Shown here: positions 1-12,020 of the stretch, piece after piece
How positions within the stretch are numbered: position 1 is the first letter of the stretch
Layout of the letters: each line of letters begins with the position of its first letter
DNA from: Lobosporangium transversale
Taxonomy: Eukaryota; Mortierellomycota; Mortierellomycetes; Mortierellales; Mortierellaceae
Assembly (NCBI RefSeq): GCF_002105155.1
Contig: NW_019029064.1
Coordinates: 20,143 to 84,142 of the forward strand
Direction of reading: 5' to 3'
DNA length: 64,000 nt
Notes under the pieces: generated by a model
The model's input: the letters and a program-made list of their open reading frames with translations, nothing else
Databases searched by the model: none
What the model was told of the DNA's origin: nothing
Program-made: the position numbers and the translations under genes

Positions 1-2827
1 GATCTAACCAGAAAGTAGAATAAGGACACATGGTGACACAATGGAAAAAAAAAATATTTAGAAAAAAAGGGTGTGTGCTATATGAACGTTTGTCTCAAAA
101 AAAAAAATAAAATAAAATAAAATAAAGTTGTAGTACCTGTTCTAGATCTTTAATAGTCGTTTTTGCGTTCTCCATTTGTACATGTAACTCACGGTTCGAT
201 GGTTGCATAGCACCCATATCCCCACTCAGGATCCTGTGTCGGCTTGGCCTTGAGCTATGGTGATGACTACTCGACCCTTGCGGCCAGTGAGCCCTTGGGC
301 CTCCTGCGATCATGCGATCGTCCACATCCAAAGCGACATCAGTATTAGTGATAGATCTGTCTTCCTCCACACCAAACTCCCGTAGCAGGTTCTTTAACCG
401 AATATCTAACCATGAGACAGTGGAAATGTTATTAGTAAAAAAAGATTAGCATAAAAACCTCAAACCATATTTTTCTAAACTAGACCTTTGGTCAGTCAAA
501 TTGGGTCAAAAAAAAAAAAAAAAAAAAAAAGTTGGAACTCACCTCCATGATCGTAAAACAAATTAGACGATTGAATGATCTTTTTGGGCCCAGCCTTCAG
601 CCCAAATGACCAGATAGGTCCAGGTGCACGGTAGCTCACCACCAATGATGGACCTGTGGATCGAAATCCTTCGAGCATTTTTCCATTTTTGTGAAAAAAC
701 TCGACTGTCATTGGATGTTTCCCAGCCTGCAGCATGATACGCCCTTCCGTTTCAGTTGCATAATGCATACCATCATTCTCGACCACCAAAGTGTTGGCCA
801 CATACATGGCAGATCCATCATTTGATGTTAACCAAAACGAATAAACTCCGTCCTGAGTGATATCAATATGAGTTGTAAATCGGACTGCAAAGTTTCCAGA
901 TTCTTTGTATCGCCGTCTAATTTGTTGTGTATACTGTGGCCTAAAAAGGTCTTGCTCCGTAGTCTCATCGATCATAAAGTTGCCTACAATCCCCACATTA
1001 TCAGGCCGCATCTCGTCAAAGTTTGGTAGCCAGTCCCACTCGCCTTCATAGTATTCAAAGACAACACCCGGCCGATAATCGCGTCGGTAATGCGCTTGGT
1101 TTTGGAAAGCTGATGATGATGGATTGAATGATGGGCCGGATATAGAACCCTCATTAGCAGCTGTAGGAAAGGACGACTGCATTGTGGGATGGTGCTGCAA
1201 AAGAGGCAGTCCAAGATTACATTTAGACTCTTGAAGTTGAAAGATTGGTTGTACTCCTGGTAGATATAAACGGCCATCAGTGTCCTCAGGCCCGCCCTGT
1301 ATTGATTGAATCCATCCTGCAAAAGTCTGTGGCGCCCTCGGATTAGCCTCCTGAATCGGTGGGACCGTACCCTCCATCATAGACCCAATTGATATCGAAG
1401 GCGCTGATAAGGATGTATAGCTAGAATCTGGGGCAGAAAACCGACGAGAGCGTGAACGGACTAGTGTGTTCCTCCCGCTTGAAGCAGGGTTTTTTTCAGC
1501 CGTTGGAGCAGTTACCGGAGCCTCCGCAGTTTTTGGCGCAATATTGAGTTCCATTGAGGCCAAACTAAGCCCGATGTCGTAATCAGAATGGTTATCCTTG
1601 CTGCTTGAGCTGTGCATGTTTGGACCCAAATTCTCAGTATTCTCAGCCCTATCACCTTGGAACTGCTGCTGCTGCCCGATAACTAGTGTCGCGTCTCGAA
1701 GAAGGTTTGTATACCTTGGATTTTTGTCCGATATGTAAGCAGATGATCCTCTTGATGATGGACTTGCAATATCTAATGCCACCTCGCTGTGTTCACTCGA
1801 TGCTATGCTCTTTCGATAGCCTGGTGACGCAAACATCATGTCTTCTGTTGATTCATCTCCATTAATACGATAGTCTTGGCTTGGCGACTGTGTCTGGTAT
1901 GACCTGACCGAGGTAGATGATGTAGGGAGTGAAGAAAGATGTGCAGCTGATGTTTCGGCTGAATGTCTCTCTTTGATAGTTGTAGCGCCACTGCTCATCT
2001 GACTATGATACCTAGCGTGACCTCCGGAGCTAGCTATGAGCCGGTGGTTGTTTAGGCTTGGGTCCCTCGCGTATACATCATTATATCTGTGATGTGCCTG
2101 TGACTGTCCATGTTCATATAGTGAATCGAATGGATCAATATCGGCGCTTCGCCCAGGCGTCAAGATAACCACGTCTAAGGACCTAAGGTCAACCTGTTCA
2201 TCTATTTGACTCTCTTCAGGGTTCTCTTCATCGTCAGCAGCAATGCCTCTAATTCGAGGACCTGAAGCTACAGATAAACCAGATGTTGACTCCTGCGTCG
2301 TAGACCGCATGTGTTCCTCTGTAACAGTGACGAAGGATTGTGTGGACATGAACGTCTGTGCTGTTATATTGGAGCCTATCGATGATACTGAAGAGATGGA
2401 GGAAACAGAGGCTTTGGACTTTAATGCGTGAAGTGAAGAGTTAGCAACTTCTGATACTCGCTCTGATACGATAGATAAGGGCTGTTTTCTAGTTGCAGAA
2501 TCAGATACTGAGTGATGGTGCTGAACCATTGATGGTGCCAATGGCTGTTGGGAATAACTGCTCTGCTCGCCTTGGTCGTGGTGCTGGCTCGGGTCCTGAG
2601 TGAGGCCGTTGGGTATATTTTGAACAACTCGGACTTTGGAGTACTTTGTGCTCTCGACGTTGATATTGGCAGTAGCAGCTTGCTCCCATGATCCTGGTTG
2701 AACATCTAAAGCGTGAACAGGGATCCGGGATCCGGGATGCTTTAGTTATTTCCCAAGCATAGATTCCTTAAAGGAAAAATGAACCCGAACCAAACTTGCC
2801 TGTATAAATGTGTTTCCTTAGCAACAT
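1..2827 (-). CDS. PA14-domain protein, 3' end beyond window
   Basis: Model: exons 2800-2827, 543-2705, 137-405, and a fourth starting at position 3 (acceptor TTAG at 4-7 read on the minus strand) that leaves the window. Phases agree at every junction. The first 540 or so residues are Ser/Thr/Gln-rich and disordered; a PA14 domain follows (begins near VVFEYYEGEWDWLP, contains GVYSFWLTSNDGSAMYV, ends near residue 710). The last visible exon encodes a short coiled-coil-like segment (QMENAKTTIKDLEQ). PA14 is a beta-barrel usually found in secreted or glycan-binding proteins, but I see no signal peptide here. The start is uncertain: the coding frame upstream of 2541 is open to a TAA at 2746, and the proposed first exon (MLLRKHIYT) depends on a GC-AG intron. 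Function is not recognised beyond the domain. Confidence 0.7.
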
Positions 2828-3379
2828 GGTAGTCGGCTGGTACTTGATGAAATATAGAGGTAAACTCGTTAAAAAAAAAAAAAGACAATAACAATTAAAA
2901 TGTGAATGAAATGAATGACAAAGAGAAAAGCTGCATTCATGCAAACAAGGCTTCAACTCCCCTTTCCCTACTTTTGTCACACTACAGTTTACTGACCTTG
3001 TGGGCACCTTGGCAACCCCTTTTATGAAAAAACCTTATTCTGCATGGCACGTGCTTTTTTTTTTTGAATAGTTTATTATGATAATTAACCATCATTATAC
3101 TCGTACATCATTAGTTATTATTGTTCTATTGTGCTATCTAGTGTTTGTTCATGTCTTTTTTTTATATATCTGCTGCCGTGCGCTAGGGATTAAAAACAAT
3201 CATGATCGTCGGATGTAGTCATCAATTTTCTTTTGTTTCTTTGCTGATATCGATTAAAGAGTGCCTTGTGTTCATATTCATAATGTCATATACTTGGCGG
3301 TTTTTTTTTTTTTTTTTTTTTGCTGTGGCGCAGTGTTGAGTTTCATAAAATCATGAGACAAATTCAGAGATGAAAGTTT
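2828..3379. other. Intergenic spacer with T22 tract
   Basis: No convincing gene. Holds a run of about 22 T at 3301-3322 and AT-rich sequence. It lies between two minus-strand genes, so it should contain the 3' end of the phosphatase transcript and the promoter of the PA14 gene; no sharp TATA element was identified. Confidence 0.5.
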
Positions 3380-6300
3380 TCATTTTCCATATAATCCAGT
3401 GGCCTTGTCAGCTCCAAGGGTCCGTTCTTCAATACGCATTAACTCTGTAACGAATCCTATGTTGGGACACATGCATGGACGACGAGCCAAAACATGTTGG
3501 TATGCCTTATTCAGGGGCCAGTGCAGCTGTGTGATCAGGTAGGCAATAGTCGCCGTTACTGATCGCGACTTGCCAGCCTTGCAATGTACATAAATAGGCG
3601 CGTCTGCTGAGGAAGCTATATTGGATAAAGCAAATACAAATAGAGTAATATTAATACAATGAACGCATTGGTATAAATAATATAAATATAAAAAACAAAA
3701 AACAATATGCTTACCAATGATATCAACAGCTTGCATGAGTCCTGCACTAACATCCGCATCAATATGGTCATAGACCCCAATCTTGTGATACTCCATCCCT
3801 TCTCGGTTAGCAACCAGTTGATCCTCGCATTCAGTAGCCATATTTAGTACACGCTTCACACCCAATCGGTCCAATTCATCCACTTGCGACTGGTGAAGAA
3901 TTTCGGGTCCAAGGTACAAAAAATTTGGTAAGATACATGAGATTTCTTGCTCTCCATTATCCAAGTCTTCATCGTCCTGTTCTATACACCTTCCTCGAGG
4001 CATAGACAATGAACTTGACAAGCCTTCAGCCTGGGATTGCTCTTGATTGTCTTCACGGATACCGGTCAAGTTGAGTGTTGCCAGTGAAGGAACCGAGCGT
4101 TTTGTGTTTAATGTCAGATTGAAGCCAGGAATCGACTGTGAAAAGTGGCCGGAACCATTAATTGCGCTAGAGCCGGCTGACCAGTCAGCGCTATGTTCTG
4201 TAGAGGCAGAGTGTGACATCTCCATCGAATGGTTGCTAACCATGGACATGGTAGGTGAAGGAGCACAAGATGGGATAGTCGTTGGGACTGTGAGCCAGCC
4301 TCCCTTTGAACACTGTTGCTGCTGATGCTGATCATCAGTCAGAGTATTGTTGGCATTTGGGATAACTAAAGGCTGCAAGGCGCTTGCTGGGCGCTGCAAT
4401 GACTTTGTATTGAGGGAAAACAAGCTCTCTCGGCGCGCTTGCGGTTTCTTCGGTGCAAACGAAACAGACGTATCGATGGACAGTGAAGGCTTTGTAGCAG
4501 GTGCTGCCAAGCTCATCTCTACGTCTTGGCTATTCTCGTAGTTTAGGTTTGGACGGGATGGGAACATGCTCGATTCCGGGCGTACCAGATACTTTTCACT
4601 TGCATCCCATGCTTGGAACGCATCAAACCCGCCCTCGAGGTACCAAAGACGTATTGGTACTTCACCGAAACAGTTGTTTGCTCCACCACGCTCCAACACA
4701 TTCAGTAATGTCCATGCAGCAGTCGCAGATCGACCGTATGCCTCGTCGCCCGCCTTCATCTCCTGGTCCAACACAACAACATCGTGAGGCTCAGATGATG
4801 ACAAATCGTCTGCACGCCAGCTTCCTTGAATTTGCTCATAAACGTCTTTGTCTGCAGGCATGGTGATAAAAGACTCTAGTGCAAACGATGAGATGGCGCC
4901 TCCACGTCTGTACCTTCTCATTAGCAAAGTAGGGAGATTAATGTTAATGGAATGTTGAATAGAAACAGGATAAAAGTCTGGGTGAGGCCTAAGGTCCAAA
5001 ATCAAGGGCCACCGTGAGCCAGCACAGGCAAAGCCTTGATTGGACTGCTCCACAAGCCGTGCCAGTTCTGCTGGTGAGATGCTGGAGGCTGGAAAAGGCA
5101 CCGCATCCGATCTTGGAGGCGAGGAAATAACACCACTATCATTAAAGCAGTATGGTTGAGGCAATGCAGGGGATGCGGAAGTTGTGGGGGTAGCCATGAT
5201 TGTCATCAGTCTGGGTGGCGACCCTTTCGCAATCTTTGTGATGCCAGCCTGTTCGGATGAAGAGAGTAGAGGGGCAGGGGTATCAATAGTATGGTAGTCT
5301 GTGGTGGTGGTGCTGTCGCGTTTCTGGAGAAGGTTACTTTGCGTAAGGATCGATAATGAACCCGCATTAGATCCTTGTTGATGCAAAGGTGAAAGGGTAG
5401 ACGGTGTGGCTGATGTCGCAAAGATTCCCTCCCATCCTGATTTAGATGCAGTGTTCTCTAGGATCGTGGTGGATGCGGACGTGAATGGTGAAACGGGCAC
5501 GGAAACGTGTGGAGAGGATAGTGAAGAAGACTGCAATAAAGTTTCTGGGTTGAAATGCGACATTAATGGTGACAATGATGAAGGCAATAATATGGGTGAA
5601 GACAATGACAATGGTGACGATGGTGGCGATGGTGACGATGATGGTGACGATGATGGTGACGACGATGGCGAGGATGATGGTGATGGTGATGATACTGGTG
5701 ATGCTGTTGATGGCATAGAGACAGGGAAAGGAGGGGGAGTAGGAGAGGGTGTTCTCGAAAATGTCATCCTAGCAGTAGAAGCGATCATGGTATTCCTACC
5801 ATAGTAATACTTTTGTAGAGAGAATCGCTTTGAGGGCGACTTTCCGGGTGATGTGTAGTGATTGTAATGATGGTTGTATGAAGATGGAGGGTAAGGTGAA
5901 ATTACGTCCAGAGCAGAGGGAGCCATGGTCTTCTTGGCAAGCATCTCCTTGATATGACCAGAACGAGGCCATGTACGAGCAGGTGCAGTCAAGCCAGGCA
6001 CAGCAGAAAACATCCTCTTCCTATCAGTCTTGCCACAACGCGAGGAACGGAAACGAGAGTGATGCTTTTCGTCAGATGCATGGGCTGCATGCAAGGACAG
6101 ACATGCATTTGGATCAGTGCAAGCAACAAACATAATAAGCAAAGTATTGCATGCAAAGTAAAGGCAAGGTTCAAGCGGAATATGAATTAACAGGTTTTTT
6201 TTTTTTTTTTAGGCGGGAAAATTAATTTGTCAAAATAGAAAAAGAGAGAAGCAGAAGATTAGTTTGTCATTCATACTCAAATATATACTCAGATTATCCG

Positions 6301-6953
6301 AGTAGATGTATACAAGGAAAGAAAGAAAAAAGAAGGATATATAAAAAAAAAAAAAAAAGATTCCATGCATCCAAGTGAATCATAATAGATTCTGATGAAT
6401 ATTCATTCCATATAATCAATGGCAGGAGAGGAATAGGTGGCGAAGAGAGGTGTCAAATCAATTGGCATTTTTGCATTCTCAATCTGATGTCTATTGTTAG
6501 ACACTCTCCAAAATCAGATACTGAGCCACTGCCCACTGGCTTTCGTTGGAGATGGATGTGCTCATTGTCTTGATTTTTTTTTTTTTTTTTTTTTTTTATT
6601 TTTTTTTTTCAGCTCTGAGCATTATGTATTAATGTGGTCAAGCGTTTTGTATTTTTAAATAAAGCCCCACACAAAGGGTGATTGTTTGAAATGTTTGACT
6701 TACGTTGTCGAGTGTGGCAGCAGTGGTTATGAGGCTGGACTGTTGCTACAAAGAAAGGCGCAGGGTATTCTTTGCAGCTGTTGACGTTATTCCCTTTTTC
6801 ATTACTAATGGTGTTACTGCTAGCACAGGTGCATACTGTGGGGTGAGCGCTGCATGGCGTGTCTGGGGATGTGGGTGGGTCATCAACAGGACTCTGTTGT
6901 GAAGATGCCCAACAGCAGAGAGCATTATGTAGTGAGGATGCCATGTTAATCAT
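3380..6953 (-). CDS. Rhodanese/dual-specificity phosphatase (MKP-like)
   Basis: Exons 6704-6953, 3715-6084 and 3380-3615 close to 951 codons plus stop. The C-terminal 150 residues are a dual-specificity phosphatase: ILPNFLYLGPE, then the catalytic loop HCKAGKSRS (Cys about 884, Arg about 890) and a following AYL helix. A rhodanese/CH2-like domain lies at about 423-583 (LILDLRPHPDFYPVSIQHS, LWYLEGGFDAF). This order is that of MAP kinase phosphatases, where the rhodanese domain docks the kinase, so dephosphorylation of a MAP kinase is the inferred role. The N-terminal 400 residues are Ser/Pro-rich. The 99-nt intron 3616-3714 falls just before the catalytic loop and has no stop in frame. The first exon is less certain than the rest: it is supported by the donor C|GTAAGT, the acceptor TGCAG and matching phase; otherwise translation would start at the ATG near 6013. 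Confidence 0.85.
5572..5710. repeat. GGTGAC/GATGGT-type coding microsatellite
   Basis: Imperfect 6- and 9-base repeats of GAT, GGT and GAC units. On the minus strand they encode the SPSSSPSSSPSSS tract of the phosphatase N-terminal region. The plus-strand open frame across it (Asp/Gly repeats) is a by-product. Confidence 0.7.
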
Positions 6954-8614
6954 CTGTGCGTATTATATTATACTAATATTAGGGAATTATCTGCCGGTGC
7001 TTCGTATTTCGTTGCTTTTGAGTGATGGTATTTTGTTCTGACTAGGGATATGAAGAGATGAATTAAAGATGTATGAAGTCGTAACAAAAAAAAAAAAAAA
7101 AGGATAAAGAGAAAGATGCAGAGATTAAGAATGAAAGAATGTATGTCTGAGTCGTAAGAGAGGAGTGAGAATGTCGTTTCTATAGTCAGAACAGAATAAA
7201 AAAGAACTAATACAGATTAAAAAAAGAAAAAAGAATAAAAAAAAAAAAAAAAAAGAAAGAAAGGGGGAAGCCCTGGTATAAGGGAGGAGAAAAGGAAGGG
7301 AGGACCGTAAAGAAAAGAAGAAAAGAAAAGAAAAAGAGAAGAGAGAATGAGAATATGAGAATGAGAATGAGAATGAGAATTGAATGAAAGGCAAATGTGA
7401 ATGTGAACGTGAATGTGGCACTGATTGAATCGATGGAGGGGTGCTCACTTTCAAAGTTAAAAAAGTTCAAGCGTGAAGCCTTGAAGAGACAAGCAGGCAA
7501 GTAAAGCAAAAAGAGCAAATGTTGAGAAATGAGAAATGAGAGCAAAAAAAAAAAAAACAAAACAAAAAAACCAAAAAAACCAAGCAAATAAATAATATAC
7601 ACATGCAGCGATATATATACTGGTTTGTACATAATTTAAGTATGCATTGCATCGCAAGCCAAGGCGGTGTAGGATAAACTATCACAAAAAGGGATTTATT
7701 TAAAGTTTTTGTTGTGTACGCCGCAGATGATTTATTTTTATCCAAACTAAATCACCAAATACCAAGAATCTATTTTGATTTAAATATACACTTTGGTTGG
7801 TGGCTGTTCAACCAACAGCCCCTCCAACCGAACCCTTGTTGTTTGTACTTCTCTTTTTGCCCATCCACGTATCACACACATCACAGAAAGACCGGAAAAG
7901 TAAAATAAAATTCAATAAAAACGTTATGACTGCCAAGAAACTGCTGGCATTGCATAAGACGCACTGACCGTGGAGGATGGTGAATCTATTTTTTTTTTTT
8001 TTTCCCTTTTCTAAGAAAGCCTGTAGTTAGTGTTCATGCAAAATAAAAAATTACATCCTTGGTTTTTTCATATGCAGCTCATTGTCATGGCTGGAATGAT
8101 AATGGCGAATCATAATGATGCAGCAAATATTTTAAAATGACACTTTATTGTCGTCAACATAAATTTCTGCATGAACCTTCCTGATCGTGGAGACAATGAG
8201 CACCAAGAACCATAGTTGGGAACAAATCGTCTTCTCTACAAATCAAAGGCAACCGCTTCAACCGCGTCTCAAACGTAGAAAGTGTACATATATATATATA
8301 TATACATTGTCAAAATAAAATAAAAAAATAAAAATCGAACCACGGCGCAAAGCAGTGACCCACACAGCAATAAGGTTTGAAGTATATGTATGGGCACCAC
8401 ACCATGGTTCCATTAAATGAAATGAGCCCGCTGCTGACTTTTTTCTCGATTTCTCATTGGAAATTAAGTTAGATACCCAGGCCGTCGGATAAGACAATAA
8501 AAAGTGTGTGAATGTGTCTTTGCTCAACAATGCTGCACCATCCATGTATAATATCTATATACTTTCATCGTTCTACTGAACCAATTGAGCTATGGTACAA
8601 CTCTCTTTCACCAA

Positions 8615-8650
<36 letters not shown>

Positions 8651-9540
8651 GTAAGACTGGTGTTGTTATACGCGTGTCAGCTTAAAATTAGTAAAAAAAA
8701 AAAGTTTGAGACCATGTTTGCAAACATCACCACCTTTGCATGTCGTCAACCTCTAGTCTACTCGTTGCAACCTCCACAATCATGATGAGGCAAAGGACAA
8801 TCTGACCTCCTTTATTGACTAGATCAGAATAGATTGTGCTGCACAATGAAATTATCCCTGGTAAGCATATTCAATGGCGTGTCTCAATCATATTTTTTCA
8901 GCGACCTTTTATCGCAATGCCAGGATATAGAAGACAACATTGGCATATTTAAATTCATCCCTACAAAGAGAATCAAAGAATATAGCCAAGTATAATTGGA
9001 TGATTGGTTCATGCGAACTATAGTTGTATGGAAATGAGACTCCGTTTTTGTACATGTAGAGCCTGGTATGCGAGCTGGTCGGATTAAGCTCTTCTGATGA
9101 CAGCGATACAGGTTAAAGCGATTGTAAATGAATCATCCGAACATAAGCTCTCCTTAACTTGAATTGATTTTGGTCCCTAGTGCAAACCCTATGATATGAT
9201 TGGAATCGTGAATTGTAGAGTAAGATACCATGATGAACCCACAGATAACAACCATCACCCTTCTCATAGAAACTCAATGAGTCTGATCAATCGATGGACC
9301 ATTATGTCATGATACAATAGTCAAAAATCATATATCTGACTATCTGACACGCGCTCGACAATAGCTCGCCTGGTTCTGTGGAGACAAAAGCAGACATCAG
9401 TCCAGCAATCAAATGGTGTAAAAACGGCTTGTTAAGCTGTGGCGGATACTCACTATGAGTGGCGTCCACTTCATGGCCCTAGATCCCTTGCAAATTAGCC
9501 ACCATTTTTCATATTTTATGAGTCTTTTAGCAATCGTTTA
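6954..9540. other. Gene-poor region with simple repeats
   Basis: No gene supported. The only long open frames (7125-7745, minus) translate purine-rich simple sequence into Phe/Leu/Ser runs. Contents: A17 near 7090, A-rich block 7222-7260, (GAGAAT) repeats near 7350-7380, T-run near 7990, (TA)n at 8288-8304 and a T31 tract at 8619-8649. Upstream of the phosphatase gene, so it must contain its promoter. Confidence 0.5.
7345..7382. repeat. GAATGA/GAGAAT microsatellite
   Basis: Consecutive copies of a six-base unit (gaatga, gagaat) visible on the plus strand, followed by a looser gtgaat series to about 7420. Confidence 0.7.
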
Positions 9541-11516
9541 AAAAAAATAAAAATAAAAAAAAGACTGAGAACTTAATGCATACATCCAACTTTATGCAAT
9601 TCTGTTTATTCACATGATTAACTTCCAGCGAATTCGCCCACCAGTAAGTGTTATCAAGTCTATGCTTTTATAGACTTAAAAAAAATCAAAATGATGGCGC
9701 AACAGAACCTTAAATTGTCGAAATTCAGGCGTAGCACAAAGCTGGATACTCTGACATAGTGGCTAAGTACCAAAGCGAGACTTGCAACTTGGAGGGCCAT
9801 GCCTATAATAATGCTCGATAGCGGTTCCTAAGTACTGGCCAGCAGCAGCCTCTTGGCGGTAAATCATGGAAGCTTAACTTTTTTCTTTTTTTTTTTTTTT
9901 TTTTTTTTTAAAAAAGAACCATTAGAGTAATGGGATCTATTTCTACACTCTATTAACAAAAAATCCTCAGAAACTATAGAGAATAAATACCTTACTGCAC
10001 AAACGGCTGGGTCGCTGTATCCAAAATCATGGAAGCTTTACCAGAAGGCTAGGTTAAGGAACCTTGTTATATTTTTATAGCGACATGTCTCTAGCCAAAC
10101 AATTATCTAGTCCAAAGTATGCCCGATGCCCCATCTACCAAAGTAAACCACTTTTAGTCTAGTAACGTTCACAACCTTCTCACGGTTTAACCGCCGCTTA
10201 CCGCATAGGATTTATTATCAGTGTATGGTACACGCTCTTATGACCACGAAAAAGGTATGATTAGATTTTTTTTATAACAAGTTGTCTCTCTAAACGAACA
10301 GCGCTATAAAACTGAAGAACTATCTAGCCCAGAGTGTACTTGGTGCCCCATCCTCCGAAGAAGGTCACTTTACAGTCGCCATAAGTCTAGTTACGTTCCT
10401 TCGGTAAGCCCTTCGGGTGCCGCGCGGCTATTGCCACAGCTCATCACTGTGTTTAGCCTCGAAAACATACTGTTACAGGAAAGGAATCGTTCCCTAAATG
10501 TTACTGTAGATCTCACCAAGGGCTCTACAAGCCCATACATGGCTGTTATCTTCGCCTTCAGCCTCACAGACACAGCAAACTCGATCTGGATAAAGAAGAG
10601 GTTGTCTAGCTTGCATGGCATTTAGGATAGGCAGCATACCATGCAGCTTTTTTTTTTTTTTTTCTTTTTTGATAACGAGGATTCACGAGGTCATGTAGAA
10701 TTTTTTAAGGTGTTAACTCTACAAATGGGCTGCCCCATTACTGGGATCGCAAATAAAGCAGTATCCAATAATTGACCGAAGCCGCAACGCTGTACTGGCA
10801 CAGTACAACATCCTGTTCATAAATCACGTCAGCATTGAGTAGATTCCTTTTTTTTTTTTTTTTTTTTTTTTTGATAACAAGGACCCTCAGGGTCATGTTG
10901 AGTAGATTCCTTGTTCTCCTGGGGACCCTTTTTTCGTGTTAACAAGAACCCACACAGGTGAGGAATTTTATTTCATAATCTCGCTCTAAAGTAATGATAT
11001 CGCCCTCAACTATGAAACAAGCGAAACTCTCAAAGTTCGCACGGGATGGCTGTGAAGAGCCAATTCGTATCCATGTTTTTCTCTACCAATGTACACCGTG
11101 ATCGGTACTCGAAGTCCATCCTTCCGATGTGGCCTGTTGCGCCCGTGAAAAGCCGCGGAGGCTGGCGTGCCGACTCTAGCTAAGGACGACTTTTAATTTT
11201 TTTTCTATTCGATCAAATCCACTGGCATGTGGACCCAAATCTTGCGGAATTGGTCTGAAATTTCTACTTTGGACTCCGTCAAACTTTGTGATCATCGCTG
11301 TCCTAGTCAAGTGGGTGGATGGGGGGATGTGCTGCCAGATGTACCGCTGGTTCGGCTGGGGGGTGGAATATATAACTAAGACGTGTGGCCAGCCAGGCGA
11401 CTTAGGGTAGTGCACCCACGATCTTAGCCTTAGCGGAGAACACTAGGCTGTCTCGGAGAGAAAGTATAAAAACTCAAGCAAATCCCTGACCTGGCACATG
11501 TTTGCTTCACTTTATG
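9541..11516. other. Degenerate repeat island
   Basis: No coding gene supported. Contains a diverged duplication (10095-10180 versus 10310-10405) and several poly-T tracts (9885-9911, 10651-10670, 10853-10872), two of which are followed by the same short sequence gataacNagg. Read on the minus strand, these are copies of an end TTGTTATC followed by poly-A, as expected of retroposed elements. The 60-80 residue open frames at 10391-10625 overlap on both strands and have no recognisable family. Confidence 0.5.
10095..10405. repeat. Diverged direct duplication, spacing about 215 bp
   Basis: Both blocks share an ordered set of short words: tatctag, gtccaaag or gcccagag, gatgcccc or ggtgcccc, then agtctagtaacgttc or agtctagttacgttc. 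The first block is near 10100-10180 and the second near 10315-10405. Similarity is patchy, indicating an old tandem duplication or two copies of one element. Confidence 0.5.
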
Positions 11517-11597
11517 TGCCTTAACCAGGACTCGAACCCGGCCCCTGGGCTAGACAGGAGGGTGCCCTGACGAGTATACTACTCAGCCATTGGGCTA
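11517..11597 (-). ncRNA. tRNA-like pol III unit (degenerate tRNA or SINE head)
   Basis: On the minus strand there is a perfect box A (TGGCTGAGTAG, 11579-11589) and a perfect box B (GGTTCGAGTCC, 11528-11538) about 40 nt apart. The T arm CCGGG/CCTGG pairs well. The anticodon arm does not: the best hairpin puts C rather than U at position 33 and leaves almost no variable loop, and the acceptor strands pair only partly. I therefore call it tRNA-derived rather than a functional tRNA. A T5 run lies about 45 nt downstream. It is head-to-head with the tRNA-Asn gene 126 bp away. Confidence 0.45.
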
Positions 11598-11723
11598 TTT
11601 TACCTTTATCTTGGTACAACACTTCAGTGTGTTCTATGTATTTGCGTCTCGCTGCGGTTTTTAAGGGCATCTCAGTATAAACCCCCAGTTCTTAAGATAG
11701 TGATTTTTCAGCTCCTTTAAGGA

Positions 11724-11797
11724 GCTCTTGTGGCGCAATTGGTTAGCGCGTCTGACTGTTAATCAGGAGGTTGGTGGTTCAAGCCCACCCAGGAGCG
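11724..11797 (+). tRNA. tRNA-Asn (GTT)
   Basis: A 74-nt cloverleaf folds fully: acceptor GCTCTTG with CAGGAGC (one G-U pair), D stem GCGC/GCGC, anticodon stem TCTGA/TCAGG around loop CTGTTAA (anticodon GTT), T arm GGTGG TTCAAGC CCACC, discriminator G. No intron, and no CCA encoded. A T4 run follows six bases after the end as a pol III terminator, with a second T5 ten bases later. Confidence 0.95.
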
Positions 11798-12020
11798 GAA
11801 AATTTTGTTGTTTTTGTGCCATTAAATGTAGTTCATTAAGTAGGCTCTTCGCTTGGATAGAGCTTCAGCTCTGAACCTTTCGATATTTTAGCAACATGCT
11901 TGGTTCTTAGACAAAAAAATAGGCAGCAGTCGCCGAAGGAAAGTCTCAAAATGCAAAATACAAAGATTAAATTCCTCCTAATCCTGATGTTAATCATGGT
12001 ATTTGGAAGCTTAGTTAAAT

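Noticed and set aside
5406-5804. Plus-strand frame of 132 codons rich in Asp-Gly
   Set aside because: It is the antisense of the Ser/Pro repeat in the phosphatase gene and has no independent support.
7125-7745. Overlapping minus-strand frames with Phe/Leu runs
   Set aside because: Translations of purine-rich microsatellites; no domain, no splice signals.
11517-11597. Functional tRNA gene
   Set aside because: Anticodon loop lacks U33, the variable loop is nearly absent and the acceptor stem is mismatched, despite perfect A and B boxes.
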